Below, piece by piece: positions 44,961 to 57,067 of a DNA stretch of 64,000 bases. Below the pieces are notes generated by a model that did no database searches, was not told the origin of the DNA, and worked only from the letters and a program-made list of their open reading frames with translations. The DNA is taken from NCBI RefSeq assembly GCF_033807715.1, contig NC_084610.1:1407501-1471500 (forward strand), given 5' to 3'. The position numbers were made by a program, and so were the translations under genes. Numbering within the stretch: position 1 is the stretch's first letter; each line of letters opens with the position of its first letter. Origin of the DNA: Cololabis saira. Its lineage: Eukaryota > Chordata > Actinopteri > Beloniformes > Belonidae.

Positions 44961-45533
44961 CTGCGTTTACATGCAGTCAAAATTGGGGTTATTGCTAATA
45001 TTCCGGTTACTGAAACATTGGGAATATTCCGTTTACATGGTAATTAATCATTCAGGATATCTGGATCAAACCAGCGACGCACGGAGAACATAATGACGCA
45101 ATTCCTGTCATTTCTGCTTCTTCTTCCTGTATCCAAATTCAAAACAAATGCTGCTTTGCGCAACTTTTCTCTCACCTTCTTGTAAATCTTCTATCCCGGT
45201 ACTTTCTACCGTCTACAAATGCAGAAATGTTCATATCCTTCATTACATTTATGAAGTGATTAGTCTCCTCCTGGTCTTGGTTTCTCCGTGTTTATAAGAA
45301 CTTCCTGGACTCAAAAGACCAGGATTCCTTGTGAACAGAGCATGTGCAGAAAACTAATTCCTGTTCCGTTTGATGGGGATATTCCGTTTGGCGTTTACTT
45401 GACCCAATATTTGGGTTTTAAAAGGGGTATTCAGGTTATTTAAAGGGGGTTATTGGTGTTTACATGGCCGTGCAAATTCGGGTTATTGCCAATATTCAGG
45501 TTTTAAAAGGGTTATTGATGCATGGAAACACAG
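44961..45533. mobile_element. DNA transposon, hAT-like, non-autonomous
   Basis: The left end ctgcgtttacatgc and the right end (reverse complement ctgtgtttccatgc) are inverted repeats. Both flanks carry tcagtga (44954-44960 and 45534-45540), a 7-bp (possibly 8-bp) target duplication. Interior 'ggttattgccaatattcagg' motifs recur near both ends. Confidence 0.78.
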
Positions 45534-45540
45534 TCAGTGA

Positions 45541-46511
45541 TTATCATACAGGAGAAAACATCCAAACACAAACCTTCTGTTCCTGCACACATGTGCATCC
45601 TTCATTTCATTTCTGCACCAGCCAGGTGTCGAGGACTCCTGGGGTCACTGGGGTCTGGAATCAACAACCTGTTCTAAACACCGGCCAGTCTTCTTTCCTC
45701 TCCTCCTCCATCAACCACAACCATCTGGCACGGGGCCACAAAAACAGCCTTGCTAACAATTAGTAGTCTCTGAACCCGGGGCCCAGACAACAGCCCACCT
45801 GATTTTCATACCCTGCATTCCCTTGCCCCCCTCCCACCCCGTCATCAGGACTATCAATAGCCAGACACCTGTTTCCTGCGAACGCTAGCGAGGGCCTCTA
45901 TGGCTGCACCTGTATGTGCTTAGACAAGAGCCTCGAGAGGAATATTTATGCGGATGGGACTGCAGGGCTGCTATCAGGCTCCGCTAATGCAATCACAGGA
46001 AGGACAGGGAGCACTTGACGAGTGCGAAGCAAGCCAACGGTGGGGTGAATTAAATCAAGTCAGGATGTGGATTTTCAAAAGATGCTCGAATGGTGAATCT
46101 CTAGACCCCAGTGTGACTATTCAGATGATTAAAATGATTGGTGTGCGTGGAGGAGGAAAAGTAGAGCTAAAGGAACAACGAAAAACTACTGTTAGGATTT
46201 TTAAAAGGGTGTTTAATTGTCCAGCTGCTGAGTTATCCTGCTTGTGTTTTATTTAAAGTAATGCACAAGCCGCCTCTTGTATGTTTGGAAACAAATCCCA
46301 GCTCCTCAAGTCCCAGTTTAGTCTTTTATTTGTGTCTCTTGGGTTCTGTTGGGGCTCTGCGACTCCGCCTTTCAGGTCATATGAAATTAACATGGATGGA
46401 CAGACTAGATCATTTATTAGTCAGGATTATAGGTTTGCATTAACCAAGTAATTAAGTAGTGTAAAAACTGGACAACACCCCTGTGATGTCATGGATAGTT
46501 TATTTTATTAT
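45541..46511. other. unique sequence, no gene recognised
   Basis: The part 45860-46010 (aggaatatttatgcggatgg, ccgctaatgcaatcacagga) is complex and non-repetitive and could be regulatory. No exon seen. Confidence 0.4.
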
Positions 46512-46519
46512 ATTTTTAG

Positions 46520-46985
46520 TAGGGCTGGGCGATATATCGAGTATATTCGATGTATCTCCACTTCTACTCTGTGCGATGTACAAAATGACTATATTGTGAA
46601 TATTGGAGTATACATTGTCACGCATTTGCTTTTAGCCGCGGGCATTAAATTACAGGCTTTTCTCACTCTCTCGTCTCTCCTTCACTTCAGTTTTTATGTT
46701 TGTGCCGCTCACTGCTTAGTAACTGTTTAATAAATACAGTTTTGGTAAATTGACTTAGTTGTGATTTCCCCCTTTTTGCATGGAAGTTAGTTAAAATGAG
46801 CATATATTAATGCAGTATGAACAAGAATGTTTTAATGTAGACATATAGAATCATCATACTGGTGTGATTGTAGGCTTCAAAGTGTTAATTCAAGGCTAAG
46901 GCAAAATATCGAGATATATATCGTGTATCGTGACATGGCCCAAAAATATTGAGATATTAATAAAAGGCCATATCGCCCAGCCCTA
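46520..46985. mobile_element. hAT-like MITE (GGGCTGGGCGATAT family)
   Basis: The left end tagggctgggcgatatat and the right end (reverse complement tagggctgggcgatatgg) match for 16 bp. Flanks atttttag (46512-46519) and aattttag (46986-46993) agree in 7 of 8 positions. AT-rich interior, no protein. Confidence 0.88.
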
Positions 46986-46993
46986 AATTTTAG

Positions 46994-48084
46994 GCTTTTT
47001 TCCGCATCTTTGTTTCCAATTCTCATGATCGAAACAGATACTGGTGTTGCAAGAAATGATATGAGGACTAACGGAGCTCCGCTGGGACCCCACCCCCCAG
47101 ATCTCGTCTGGCCCCATCTGTCATGAATGTACATCTTTGCATCCATTTCCTTTTGGACGTATGTGATACCCCGTTTGGCTCAAGACGGTTGTTCTACCCA
47201 GCATTCACCTTAATTTAAAGGAGATGGGCACATGCTGCGTGATGGCAGCGAGGAGGGACGCAGCGACTCGTCCACTCGCTGTCCTCCACACTGAGCCATC
47301 CATTACCTCCGGAGCTCAGACCAGAGAGCCAGACGCTCAGCCCAGGAAGAAACTGCAGAGTCAAGCATGGAAGGGCAGGTGATTAATGCCGACACACAGT
47401 TTCCCTGTTCGTGGCCAAAGTGTTATTGATTTGATTTCGGAGGGGCGAGAAAAGGTTAGCTTTCGCAGGCTATGGTCTGAGGTTGTGATGGGAGGAGTAA
47501 TGACCCCTCCCTCCTCGGCAGGAGCTACTCAAGCGATCAGCCAGGAAATGGAAACAATCCCCAGCCAGGCGCCGAGCAACTTTCTGTCCTTTACACCGCC
47601 GATATGTGTGAAGTGGACATTCACCGGTTATTGAGTGCTACGAAAGCCTGCACCCAGCCACCGCTTTGACATGGAAGTGGTGAGAATTGCATCACGTAAA
47701 GGCTTCTAGTGTGAGGTGGAGACTGTGGGTCGCTGTAACGGGTCTGGATTGGGGGTCCAGAGGCCCGTTTGCACCGGTTCCTAGCCTGAATCTATCCACT
47801 GAAAGTGTTTTATGTTGGAGCGGGCAGAAGTTCAAGCCTTTGTCGGTTTTACTTTGTTCAGAAAATCTGCAGATAAGACGTGAAATAATTAAGCGAACAA
47901 GACTTTTTAAAGGTTTTCAAGACACTGTTCAGTTTTTTAAACATCATTTATTGGTTATTTTTGACATAAGAAATGTTTCTAAAGGTAAATGAATTCTTCC
48001 TCTGACTCCTTGGAAGCTCACGAAGCAAAGATAACCATTTCTACCAGATTCTTCCACCATTTTCCTTTTCGTTAAGAATATTAT
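46994..48084. other. unique sequence, no gene recognised
   Basis: No supported exon. A splice-acceptor-like ctccctcctcggcag ends near 47522, but no matching donor or recognisable peptide follows. Confidence 0.45.
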
Positions 48085-48086
48085 GG

Positions 48087-48152
<66 letters not shown>

Positions 48153-48154
48153 GT
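48085..48154 (+). repeat. interstitial telomeric repeat (TTAGGG)n
   Basis: About 11 units of TTAGGG, with TTTAGGG variants at regular spacing, in otherwise unique DNA. Confidence 0.95.
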
Positions 48155-50499
48155 TCTGGACAATGAGTCGGGTCTGTCTGGTTCTCAGGTGTGTTGGGTC
48201 TGGTTCATTGGCTGATGTCCGGGAAATCTCAGCGCAGCTAATATTTCCTGTTGTATGTTTTATGTGAGTGATTTATTACAATAAATCATTGTTTAGATGG
48301 CCTTTTGAGAACAATCTTCTGTATAGGAAGTGTTAAAACCATCCAGACCTGCTCGGTACCCAACGATCGCTTCGTGTGGGTTTATGTGCGTTGCGTTATA
48401 ACTTAAATATTCAAAATCTACCTTTTGACACTTGATTCGTGTTGACTAAATTGGTTCCCTATTTCCTGAGGGGGTTGGTTTCCGAGGTACGAGGTAAAAG
48501 CGAAGAAGAAAGAGAAAGGTAGAAAGATAACATAAGATAACATAAATAAATGAGATCCACCCAGAGCAGGGTAAGACATGTTCCCTTATACATCAGGTAC
48601 ATGACAAGATCACACTCCCGGAGTCGAGTTAATTTTCCTGCCCCCCACCCACCATCCCTCCATACTCCTGTCATTTTCAGGGAAAAGGTGGCGTAGCCAT
48701 ATGACGGTAATTAACAACTGACAAAAATATCCCCCCTCCCTTTACGGGAGGTGGGAAATCACAAAAGCTGGAGTTATTTTCTCATTAATTTACCAGCCCT
48801 GCTCTCTTGTACGCGTCTGTTGACGTACAGGTTGACTTTCCTGCTTTTTAACCGTGAGGATCATTTGTAATTACACAGGTACAAGCCGCGGATGAACCCA
48901 GATGTGAAGATTAAAGGTCTGGACAGGTGGGAGTTGGGTAATTAGGGTGCATTTTAGACATATTTATGAGCAGTTTGTTTTTATCTAAGCATCATTGAGG
49001 TGTCTTTCGTGTGAGATGGTGAGATGATGTGAACTTTTGTCTCTTTGGGGTTTCTGGTCCTAAAATTTGCCCTGGGTCAACAAGGGAACCGACATCCACC
49101 TGATCCAACTCTTTCCTCCTGTAACTTTGTTTTCCTCCGCCGTTTTGGCCGCCGCCTCCGCTGCGATCACAACCCCCCGAGGAAGAAGGCCGCCTCCCGT
49201 TCGTCTCCTTGGAGCCAGAGTTTTTCCACGTTCGTGCTCATCCTCCAACAAGGAAGACAGACACCTCAGACGGAGACAAAGCCACGCTCAAATGAAGCTG
49301 CGAAACTCCAAATCTACCCCTAAAATACCCCACTTTCACCAACAACCCCCCCACCCCCCTTTTTGCCTTTGAGCTGTGTTGCATGAGACTGAAGGGATAG
49401 GTGCCATTACGCCTGCATATTTAAAACCACCTAAATGTGTGGAGCAGGTGGCGCACAATGCACTCTTGTTGTTATTTGGTTCGTGCAGTCAAGATGGCAG
49501 ATCTCATAATGCTTTCAAATGGCATATAACAGGGAGAAGCCTCGCAGGACTGCCAAGAACAATTTCACCGGGAGCCAAAGAGGAGCAGCAGGCTGAAGCC
49601 CGTACCGTCCCCTACAAAGAGAAAAGGGAAGGAGGATGCCTCTGAATGCACAGTGTGAGATAGTAAATTACCTTTTAACTGCCAGAAATGTTCACTCAAG
49701 TCTCACAAAACCTTTTTGCAGCAGAAACAAATCAGTCACAAGTTTTTATAGCAAAAGAAAGGAGGTAAAAGTCAAGTCTTCTCTGGAATTAAAGGTCCAC
49801 TTCTACAAATGAAAGGATTCATCTATTCAAAACTTTAGTAGTGATGTGTCCAATAAATGGTTGCAGGTTCCCCTACGAACCAGAGACGACCAAAGACCTT
49901 ACTGTGCACTGAATTATGGGTAGGCAGTGAGGCAGAAAGCCGACATCTTCACCATCATCTTATTCATTATGAATACGTGCTTGATAGATAAGGAAAAACC
50001 TGCTTGAGAATAAAAATATATTTAAAAAATATGGGCGGAGTCTATGGTCATAAAATTCCCCATTTAAAATATAAACTTTTTCAAAATTACAAACACAAAT
50101 TTCTACATTTATCCAACGTTCTCTACCACAAATATACATCTCTTTAGATATCTTCTGTTGAGTGGATCTGGTCTCAGACAGCTGTTGTAAAATGGTCAAA
50201 GTGTTGGTCATAGGTGGTCTCTGAAAACCAGACAACCATCCTGAATGTCTCTTCACAGCTCCGTCCCATTCTCCATGTGTGCAAGTCTGCATCCCCCAAG
50301 GGGCAGTGACTCCAGCAACTTTAAACCTGGTTAAAAGGACACTAAAAAGTGATTTTTGTATATTAAAATTTCAGCTTCAGTTTCATGAGGAGGAATATTT
50401 GAGGAAGTTTGAGTTCCTCTTTGTGGGAGGAGTGAAAATTGGAAAAACATCAAACGGCGTGTTGTACATTATTGTTGTACATTTTCTCTTTCAATATTA
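48155..50499. other. unique sequence, possible regulatory stretches
   Basis: No gene. 48700-48900 (gacggtaattaacaactgac, ctcattaatttaccagccct) and 49420-49580 (ttgttgttatttggttcgtg, tcataatgctttcaaatggc) are complex AT-rich segments of the kind often conserved near developmental genes; this is an impression, not a test. Confidence 0.35.
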
Positions 50500-50583
50500 T
50501 TTGTTCTTTTGTATTGCACAAATCACCACAAGAAATTCCTTGTGTGTGTTAAACTACTTGGCAATAAACTTCTTTCTGATTCT
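50500..50583 (+). mobile_element. LINE-type 3' tail
   Basis: 'tattgcacaaatcaccacaa', 'gaaattccttgtgtgtgtta' and 'ggcaataaacttctttctga' followed by TTCTGA form the 3' end of a LINE-related fish repeat as I recall it. The 5' limit is unclear. Confidence 0.55.
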
Positions 50584-51494
50584 GACGACATTAATTTGGT
50601 CGTTCAGCATGAATCCCAGTTCAACGTCTCAGATCAGAATCTGGTTTTTATGACAGAGTACTGCTATGGTTGCTATGGTAACCTCTGTCTATATGAACCA
50701 ATGGAGGAAGCATTAGGTCATGTGACCCATTGGTTTCTGGAGAGTTCGGTTTTCAAGTGCGATACTGCTCGAGAAGTGGACACGCCCACCACATGTCAAT
50801 CAAAAGTCCAAAATATCTGCAGAGCTGCCGTCAGACGTTGTAGAGAGTACCATTCAACTCGATGGCGGGATAAAAAAAAAATGGCGCCGGGTCTCTCGTT
50901 ACCAACAAATTATGGGATGGATTTCCATTTTTACTGAGAACGTGACGTTTTAGATGAGATGGCGGTTGCTTTTAAACAGGTTTGAAACTTTAACTACGTT
51001 CAAGATGAAAATCTGCCGTTGTAATATCATATATCTGACTAAAAAATGAAGAAAGAAGACACACGAAGAAGAGGCTTTAATATGGAGAAACCAAAACAGT
51101 TGGTGCTGAAGGGGAAGATGGAGAGATGAGTCCACTGGTAGAAGCATGAAACCCCATCTTGGGTGGGTTTTCTCAGAAAGAAAAGAAAGAGAGGAGGAAA
51201 AAGATGAAATACTTTGATTTGGTCGTCATTGCTAAAGGCAATAACGAAAACCTGTGTTAGGATCAATCTGGTGAATGTTAAAGTCTCCAGGACTTGTTGC
51301 TTTCAAACTTTTAAATCAAGTAAGAAATAATATGTAAAAGCATTCTTCAGCGGAGATCAGAAAGTGACAGCCTCCCCTGCGTCGGTCTCTTGGCAACATC
51401 TCGCTCCACGGAGGAACTCGGCGGGGATCCGCGTCTCATCCGCCCATTCAAACAGGAACACAGATGTCAAGAGGACTCCCCCCCCACGCCGCCA
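50584..51494. other. unique sequence, no gene recognised
   Basis: Short unsupported frames only. Confidence 0.5.
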
Positions 51495-52498
51495 CCACAC
51501 ACACCAACGACACACCAACGACACACCAACGACACACCAACGACACACCACACACACGGACGACACACCACACACACCAACGACACACCACACACACCAA
51601 CGACACACCAACAACACACCAACGACACACCAACGACACACCACACACACCAACGACACACCAACGACACACCAACGACACACCACACACACCAACGACA
51701 CACCAACAACACACCACACACACCAACGACACACCACACACACCAACGACAGACCACACACACCAACGACACACCAACGACACACCAACGACACACCACA
51801 CACACCAGCGACACACCAACGACACGCCAGCGACACACCAACCACACACCAACGACACACCAGCGACACACCAACGACAGACCATACACACCATCGACAC
51901 ACCAACGACACACCACACACACCAACGACCCACCAACGACACACCAACCACACACCAACGACCCACCAACGATACACCACCGACACACCAACGACACACC
52001 AACGACACACCAACGTCACACCAACGACACACCACACACACCAATGACACACCAACGACACACCAACGACACACCAACCACAAACCAACCACACACCAAT
52101 GACACACCAAAGACACACCAACCACACACCAACCACACACCAACGACACACCAACCACACACCAATGACACACCAACGACACACCAGCGACACACCAACG
52201 ACACACCACACACACCAACGACAGACCACACACACCAACGACACACCAACGTCACACCACACACACCAACGACCGTCCAACGACCCACCAACGACCCACC
52301 AACGACACACCAACCACACACCAACGACCCACCAACGACACACCACACACACCAACGACACACCAACGAAACACCAACGACACACCAACCACACACCAAC
52401 CACACACCAACGACACACCACACACACCACACACACCAACGACACACCACACACACCAACAACACATCACACACACCGACGACACACCACCGACCCAC
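51495..52498. repeat. 11-bp minisatellite (ACACACCAACG)n
   Basis: About 1 kb of acacaccaacg units mixed with longer acacaccacacacaccaacg units. It is stop-free in most phases on both strands, giving false frames of up to 378 codons (Thr/His-rich on plus, Cys/Val/Trp-rich on minus). Confidence 0.96.
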
Positions 52499-52578
52499 CT
52501 CCAAGACTGTTGGTAATGAAATCTAACACTTGGAAGAGGTGAAGTGGACCGACCACCTGTGCATGCAATTGTTCAGCG

Positions 52579-52699
<121 letters not shown>

Positions 52700-52878
52700 C
52701 AGAGGAATTAATGACAAGGAGGAGCACACATGCCGACCGGCTGCACGTGTCACTAACATGAACACGAGTCAGCTGCTGCTCAGAAATGAAGTTTCAGCAT
52801 CTCAGTCACAAATAGTTAAAAAAAAAGCAAAAATCAGTTTTTATATATTTCAGAGCAGCTCTAATGTATCAATGCATC

Positions 52879-53393
52879 CATCCATCAATGCATCCATCCA
52901 TCTATCCATCCATCCGTCCGTCCGTCCGTCCGTCCGTCCGTCCGTCCGTCCGTCCGTCCGTCCATCCATCCATCCATCCATCCATCCACCTATCCATCCA
53001 GCCACCCACTCACTCACCCATCCATGCATCCGTCCGTCCATCCATCCATCCATCCATCCATCCATCCATCCATCCATCCATCCATCCATCCATCCATCCA
53101 TCCATCCATGCGTCCATCCATCCATCCATCCATCCATCCATCCAGCCATCCATCCACCCAGCCACCCACTCACCCATCCATCCATGTATTCATCCGTCCG
53201 TCCGTCTGTCCGTCCATCCGTCCATTCATCCATCCATCCGTCCATCCATTCATCCATCCATCCGTTCATCCATGCATCCATCCTTCCACCCATCCATCCA
53301 TCCAGCCACCCACTCACTCACCCATCCATGCATCCGTCCATCCATCCATCCATCCATCCATCCATCCATCCATCCATCCATCCATCCATCCAT

Positions 53394-53429
<36 letters not shown>

Positions 53430-53762
53430 CCATCCATGCGTCCATCCATCCATCCATCCATCCATCCATCCATCCACCCAGCCACCCACTCACCCATCCA
53501 TCCATGTATTCATCTGTCCGTCCGTCCGTCCGTCCATCCGTCCATTCATCCATCCATCCGTCCATCCATTCATCCATCCATCCGTTCATCCATGCATCCA
53601 TCCTTCCACCCATCCATCCAGCCACCCACTCACTCACCCATCCATGCATCCGTCCATCCGTCCATCCATCCATCCATCCATCCATCCATCCATCCATCCA
53701 TCCATCCATCCATCCATCCATCCATCCATCCATCCATCCATCCATCCTTCCATCCATCCAGG
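52879..53762. repeat. (ATCC)n/(GTCC)n tetranucleotide array with higher-order repeat
   Basis: ATCC runs are punctuated by GTCC runs and by the marker 'gccacccactcactcaccca' at 53001, 53304 and 53621, and by 'gccacccactcacccatcca' at 53161 and 53481. Marker spacing of 303-320 bp defines a higher-order unit. Long Ser-Ile-His-Pro frames are artefacts. Confidence 0.95.
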
Positions 53763-56001
53763 TACGGATCATGGAACCTTGTTAGGGCCACACAAGGTGC
53801 ACAGACACTTCCACACAAGACGGATCCGTGGCTCCTTTGAATGGAGCTACAAAGAGACGGAGAGGCCGAGCAAAGGAAGATGCCAGTAAACACACTTGCC
53901 ATCAAAGACCCACACAAAGGCGGCGTCCTCGCTCGCTGCTTCTCACACACAGACAAGAAAAGGAGCTGCTACTACTTAGAAATGAGCCCTGACATTGCTT
54001 GTCACACAGTCAGAGGCCTTGATCAGGATTTGCTCACAGGACCTCCTACTCAGCGCACACAAAAACACACACCAGATCCCGGAACGGGGGGTTAAAAAAG
54101 CTCGGAGCCATGTTGGAGGAAAAGGGTAAACCCGGCAACATCTGCAGTCTCCGTTGTTGATAGCGTTGCTGCCAGCTTGGAGTCAGATCACAGGGCTGGA
54201 GATGCTGCAGTCTGGGCTCTACCTCTCGGCCAACCACCCCCATCCTCAGATCCGCACTTCCAAACCTCCTAGCTACCACCTGTTAGTTAATTTGCAGCAA
54301 CGAAAAAGGACACCGTGATACTCTGAAGTCAAACTCTCCCTCTTTCTATTTTGCGGGTAAACCCCCTCTCGGAGGTTCGGTACACCCACGACAGAGTTTT
54401 TCCGGACTTGGAAGGTTTCAGGGCGATGTATTTATTTTTTTCCTCTTCTCTCCATCTTCCCCCTGAGTTGCAGCTTTGATGTGAGAAGACTGGAGTCACA
54501 AATCCTTGTCCATTTACCATCAGAGAGCATCCCCTCACTCAGGGCTTGGCAGGAACCCACATGGCTAACGATTTGAGATACTTTAATTAGGCCAAAAAGA
54601 TGCACTTGCACCCCCAGTTTTCCAGAGCGTCTCATGCTAAAGAGATAAATAGACAGAATTTCTATCTCAAAAAGATTTCAGATGACTATTTTCTGTCGTT
54701 TCATGTCTTTCAGCGTTTGGTAAATTCCCTGCCACAGGGGGAGGCATGTGGGCGTGGCTTTCATTTTTGGAGCAATCCTATTGGCCTCAAAGCGCTTCAG
54801 CTGATGATTTGAAGCAATTTGCAGAATTTCAGGATCTATATAAAAATCTTTCCTTTTCCCCGAACCACTTTGTTGCGAAACCCATCCATCGGCGCACCGT
54901 TGCATTTATATAAGTAATGAGTAAATAATGTTATAAGACACTTATAAGACAATTCCTGTATGATTTGAATTCACCCTGATGCCCCCCCCCCCCCTTTTCC
55001 AACAACCACTAAGAAGTTCACAAAGTTATTTCTACGCTCTGCAAGTTACACACTTGCATCCGTGTGGATTTCCAGCAATAGATAGCACACTTTTTTGTGT
55101 CAGCATTGATTTTTATCCCCCCCTCCGCCCCCACCACCCAGCTCTCCTTTTAATAGAGAAGTGGATGCTTCAAAGCCCCCTGTTTGCCCAAAGCAAGCCT
55201 GGAATTTTCTCCTTTCAAAGCGCCATTCCTTCTTTGTAGTTACAATCCCGCGTCTCATCGGGTAAGGGCGAATAAGAGACGGGAACTTCACAAGGTACCA
55301 AAGGTAGCTCGCGAAATCCCTCCCATGTAGGTGTGTGAAGTTCTGATGGTAGTGTCCGACTCCCAATCGATACCATCTTCCCCTTAAGCCTGGAAAAAAA
55401 CGGGGGGAAAAACAGCATTTGTGCCACTGAAGACAAGGTATTTCCAGACCTTAAATCAAAGCGCAGATTTCTCCAAGCCGGGCCGAACAACAGCACAACA
55501 ACTTCTGAGAAGTGTTCACAGAAGTCTGGAGTTGTTGTTACACCCGGGCTTCTGCTGTCTGCGAAATTACAAGTTGTTGTTTTCTTCCTCTCCGGCTGGC
55601 TGTCGCCCTCTCTCTCCGTCTCACTCTCCTCTCAGACGGCTGCGAGGTGTTAGGAAGGAACCATCGGGGGATCTGGGCTCCATTATGCAGGTCTGTTCCT
55701 GAGCTTTCACTTGCCACCTCTTCACACCTCATATTGCATCTTTGCCCATGGAGATGCAGCCACACTTGCAGGGGGAATTGAACTTTGGCTGCCTATGTGT
55801 AGCTTGTGTCAGGTGTAAGAGGTGACTAACTTCTTCTCCCCCCCCGACTCCCCGGGGCCTTACAGCATCCTCGAAATAGGAAATAAGAGCGTGAGAGAGC
55901 TTGTTTCTGCTGAGACGATGGAGTCCAGAGTAAAGGAGCATCAGCAGTGATTACAGGAAACAGGTGGCATCAGTTTCCTGTACTTTTAAACAAATGTCTG
56001 C
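53763..56001. other. unique sequence, possible conserved non-coding DNA
   Basis: No gene. 54560-54860 (ttgagatactttaattaggc, catgctaaagagataaatag, gcgcttcagctgatgatttg) is a 300-bp complex AT-rich stretch without repeats or long frames. A poly-C run lies at 54980-54993. Confidence 0.4.
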
Positions 56002-56098
56002 TTACCCTGCATTCACACTGAAAGCGTCAAAAATCGTCTGACGCCAGCATCTCGCTGTTTGGAGCGTTCACACTGAAAGCTGCATGCACCGTCGACGG

Positions 56099-56181
56099 CT
56101 CCAGTGGGCGGCGCTAAAGCTGCAGTGGGCGGGGCTAAAGCTGCAGTGGGCGGGGCTAAAGCTGCAGTGGGCGGCACTAAA
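56099..56181. repeat. 21-bp tandem repeat, ~4 copies
   Basis: Units of gctgcagtgggcggggctaa + a, with gcggcg and gcggcact variants. The GGGCGGGGC core is a GC-box sequence. Confidence 0.93.
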
Positions 56182-56390
56182 GCTGTGCTGCAGAAGTGGA
56201 GGGAACAGTGGGAACAGCCTACACATATAGCGTACACATCTTCAGTTTCCTATTTCACCATGGATCACACTTTGGGACGCCTTCTTTATATTTTAGCGTT
56301 ATTTCCGCGTAGATAAGAGTGAGTTTGATGCTCCTTAACAAGTTTGGTCCGCGGATCAACAGCAACCGCCAGCGAGCCCTTGCTCCCGGT

Positions 56391-56505
56391 GGCTGATTTA
56401 TGGTTCTGCATCACACCAACGCAGGGTACGCGGCGACACACACCGTACTGCGACCCTACACCGTCAGCTTCGCCGTCGATTTAACGCGGGACCATAATTC
56501 AGGCG
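56391..56505. mobile_element. Harbinger-like foldback MITE, copy 4
   Basis: Left arm ggctgatttatggttctgc, right arm gcgggaccataattcaggc; core 'caccaacgcagggtacgcgg' and 'gtcgatttaacgcg'. Diverged from copies 2 and 3. No clear target duplication. Nested in the element at 56005-57067. Confidence 0.8.
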
Positions 56506-57067
56506 AAGCTGCAGTCTGTCTGCGCTGATCACAGACACACCGGGTCGGAGCGGATTTGGTCATGATGTTTAACCTGTGTTTTGTGATTAATTAGCACGGT
56601 TTTTAATTATTTTGCTTTGGATCAATGTAGCAAATAAAATCGTTGGGACTATCCAGCTCCTCAACCATCACTTACGTGTTTCACGTGATCAGTTCAGGTA
56701 AAAACGGCAGTCAAATCAGCAAAAATGTCAGTTTGCTGGATGAAATATATTAATTCCTGATAAAATAAGTGTGTTAGTGCACGGCTCTGCTCTTGTATGC
56801 ATGTGAATGAGTGCACGTTTGTGTGTACATGAAAGTACAATCTGCTTCGGGAATCCCGGTCTGTGATTGGACGCTGCCTCTGCTCATTTGCATCAAGTTC
56901 AGATTTTTCAACTTCAAATTGACGCGCTGCTCCGGCTGCTCCCGACGCCTCCGCTGCCTCTGCTGCTCCCGCTGCTCCCGACGCTTCTCAACGCGCGTTT
57001 TCATAGGAAATGAATGGCAGCCGGAGCTGCCTATGACGCCCGTGACGCTTTCAGTGTGAACGCAGGG

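Larger units (their letters stand above)
56005..57067. mobile_element. PIF/Harbinger-like non-autonomous transposon
   Basis: Terminal inverted repeats of about 25 bp match at all but one position (left ccctgcattcacactgaaag, right as reverse complement ccctgcgttcacactgaaag, both continuing cgtca). TTA flanks both sides (56002-56004 and 57068-57070), the TWA duplication of PIF/Harbinger. It contains a 21-bp tandem repeat and a nested foldback MITE. No transposase or Myb-like frame is recognised. Confidence 0.85.
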
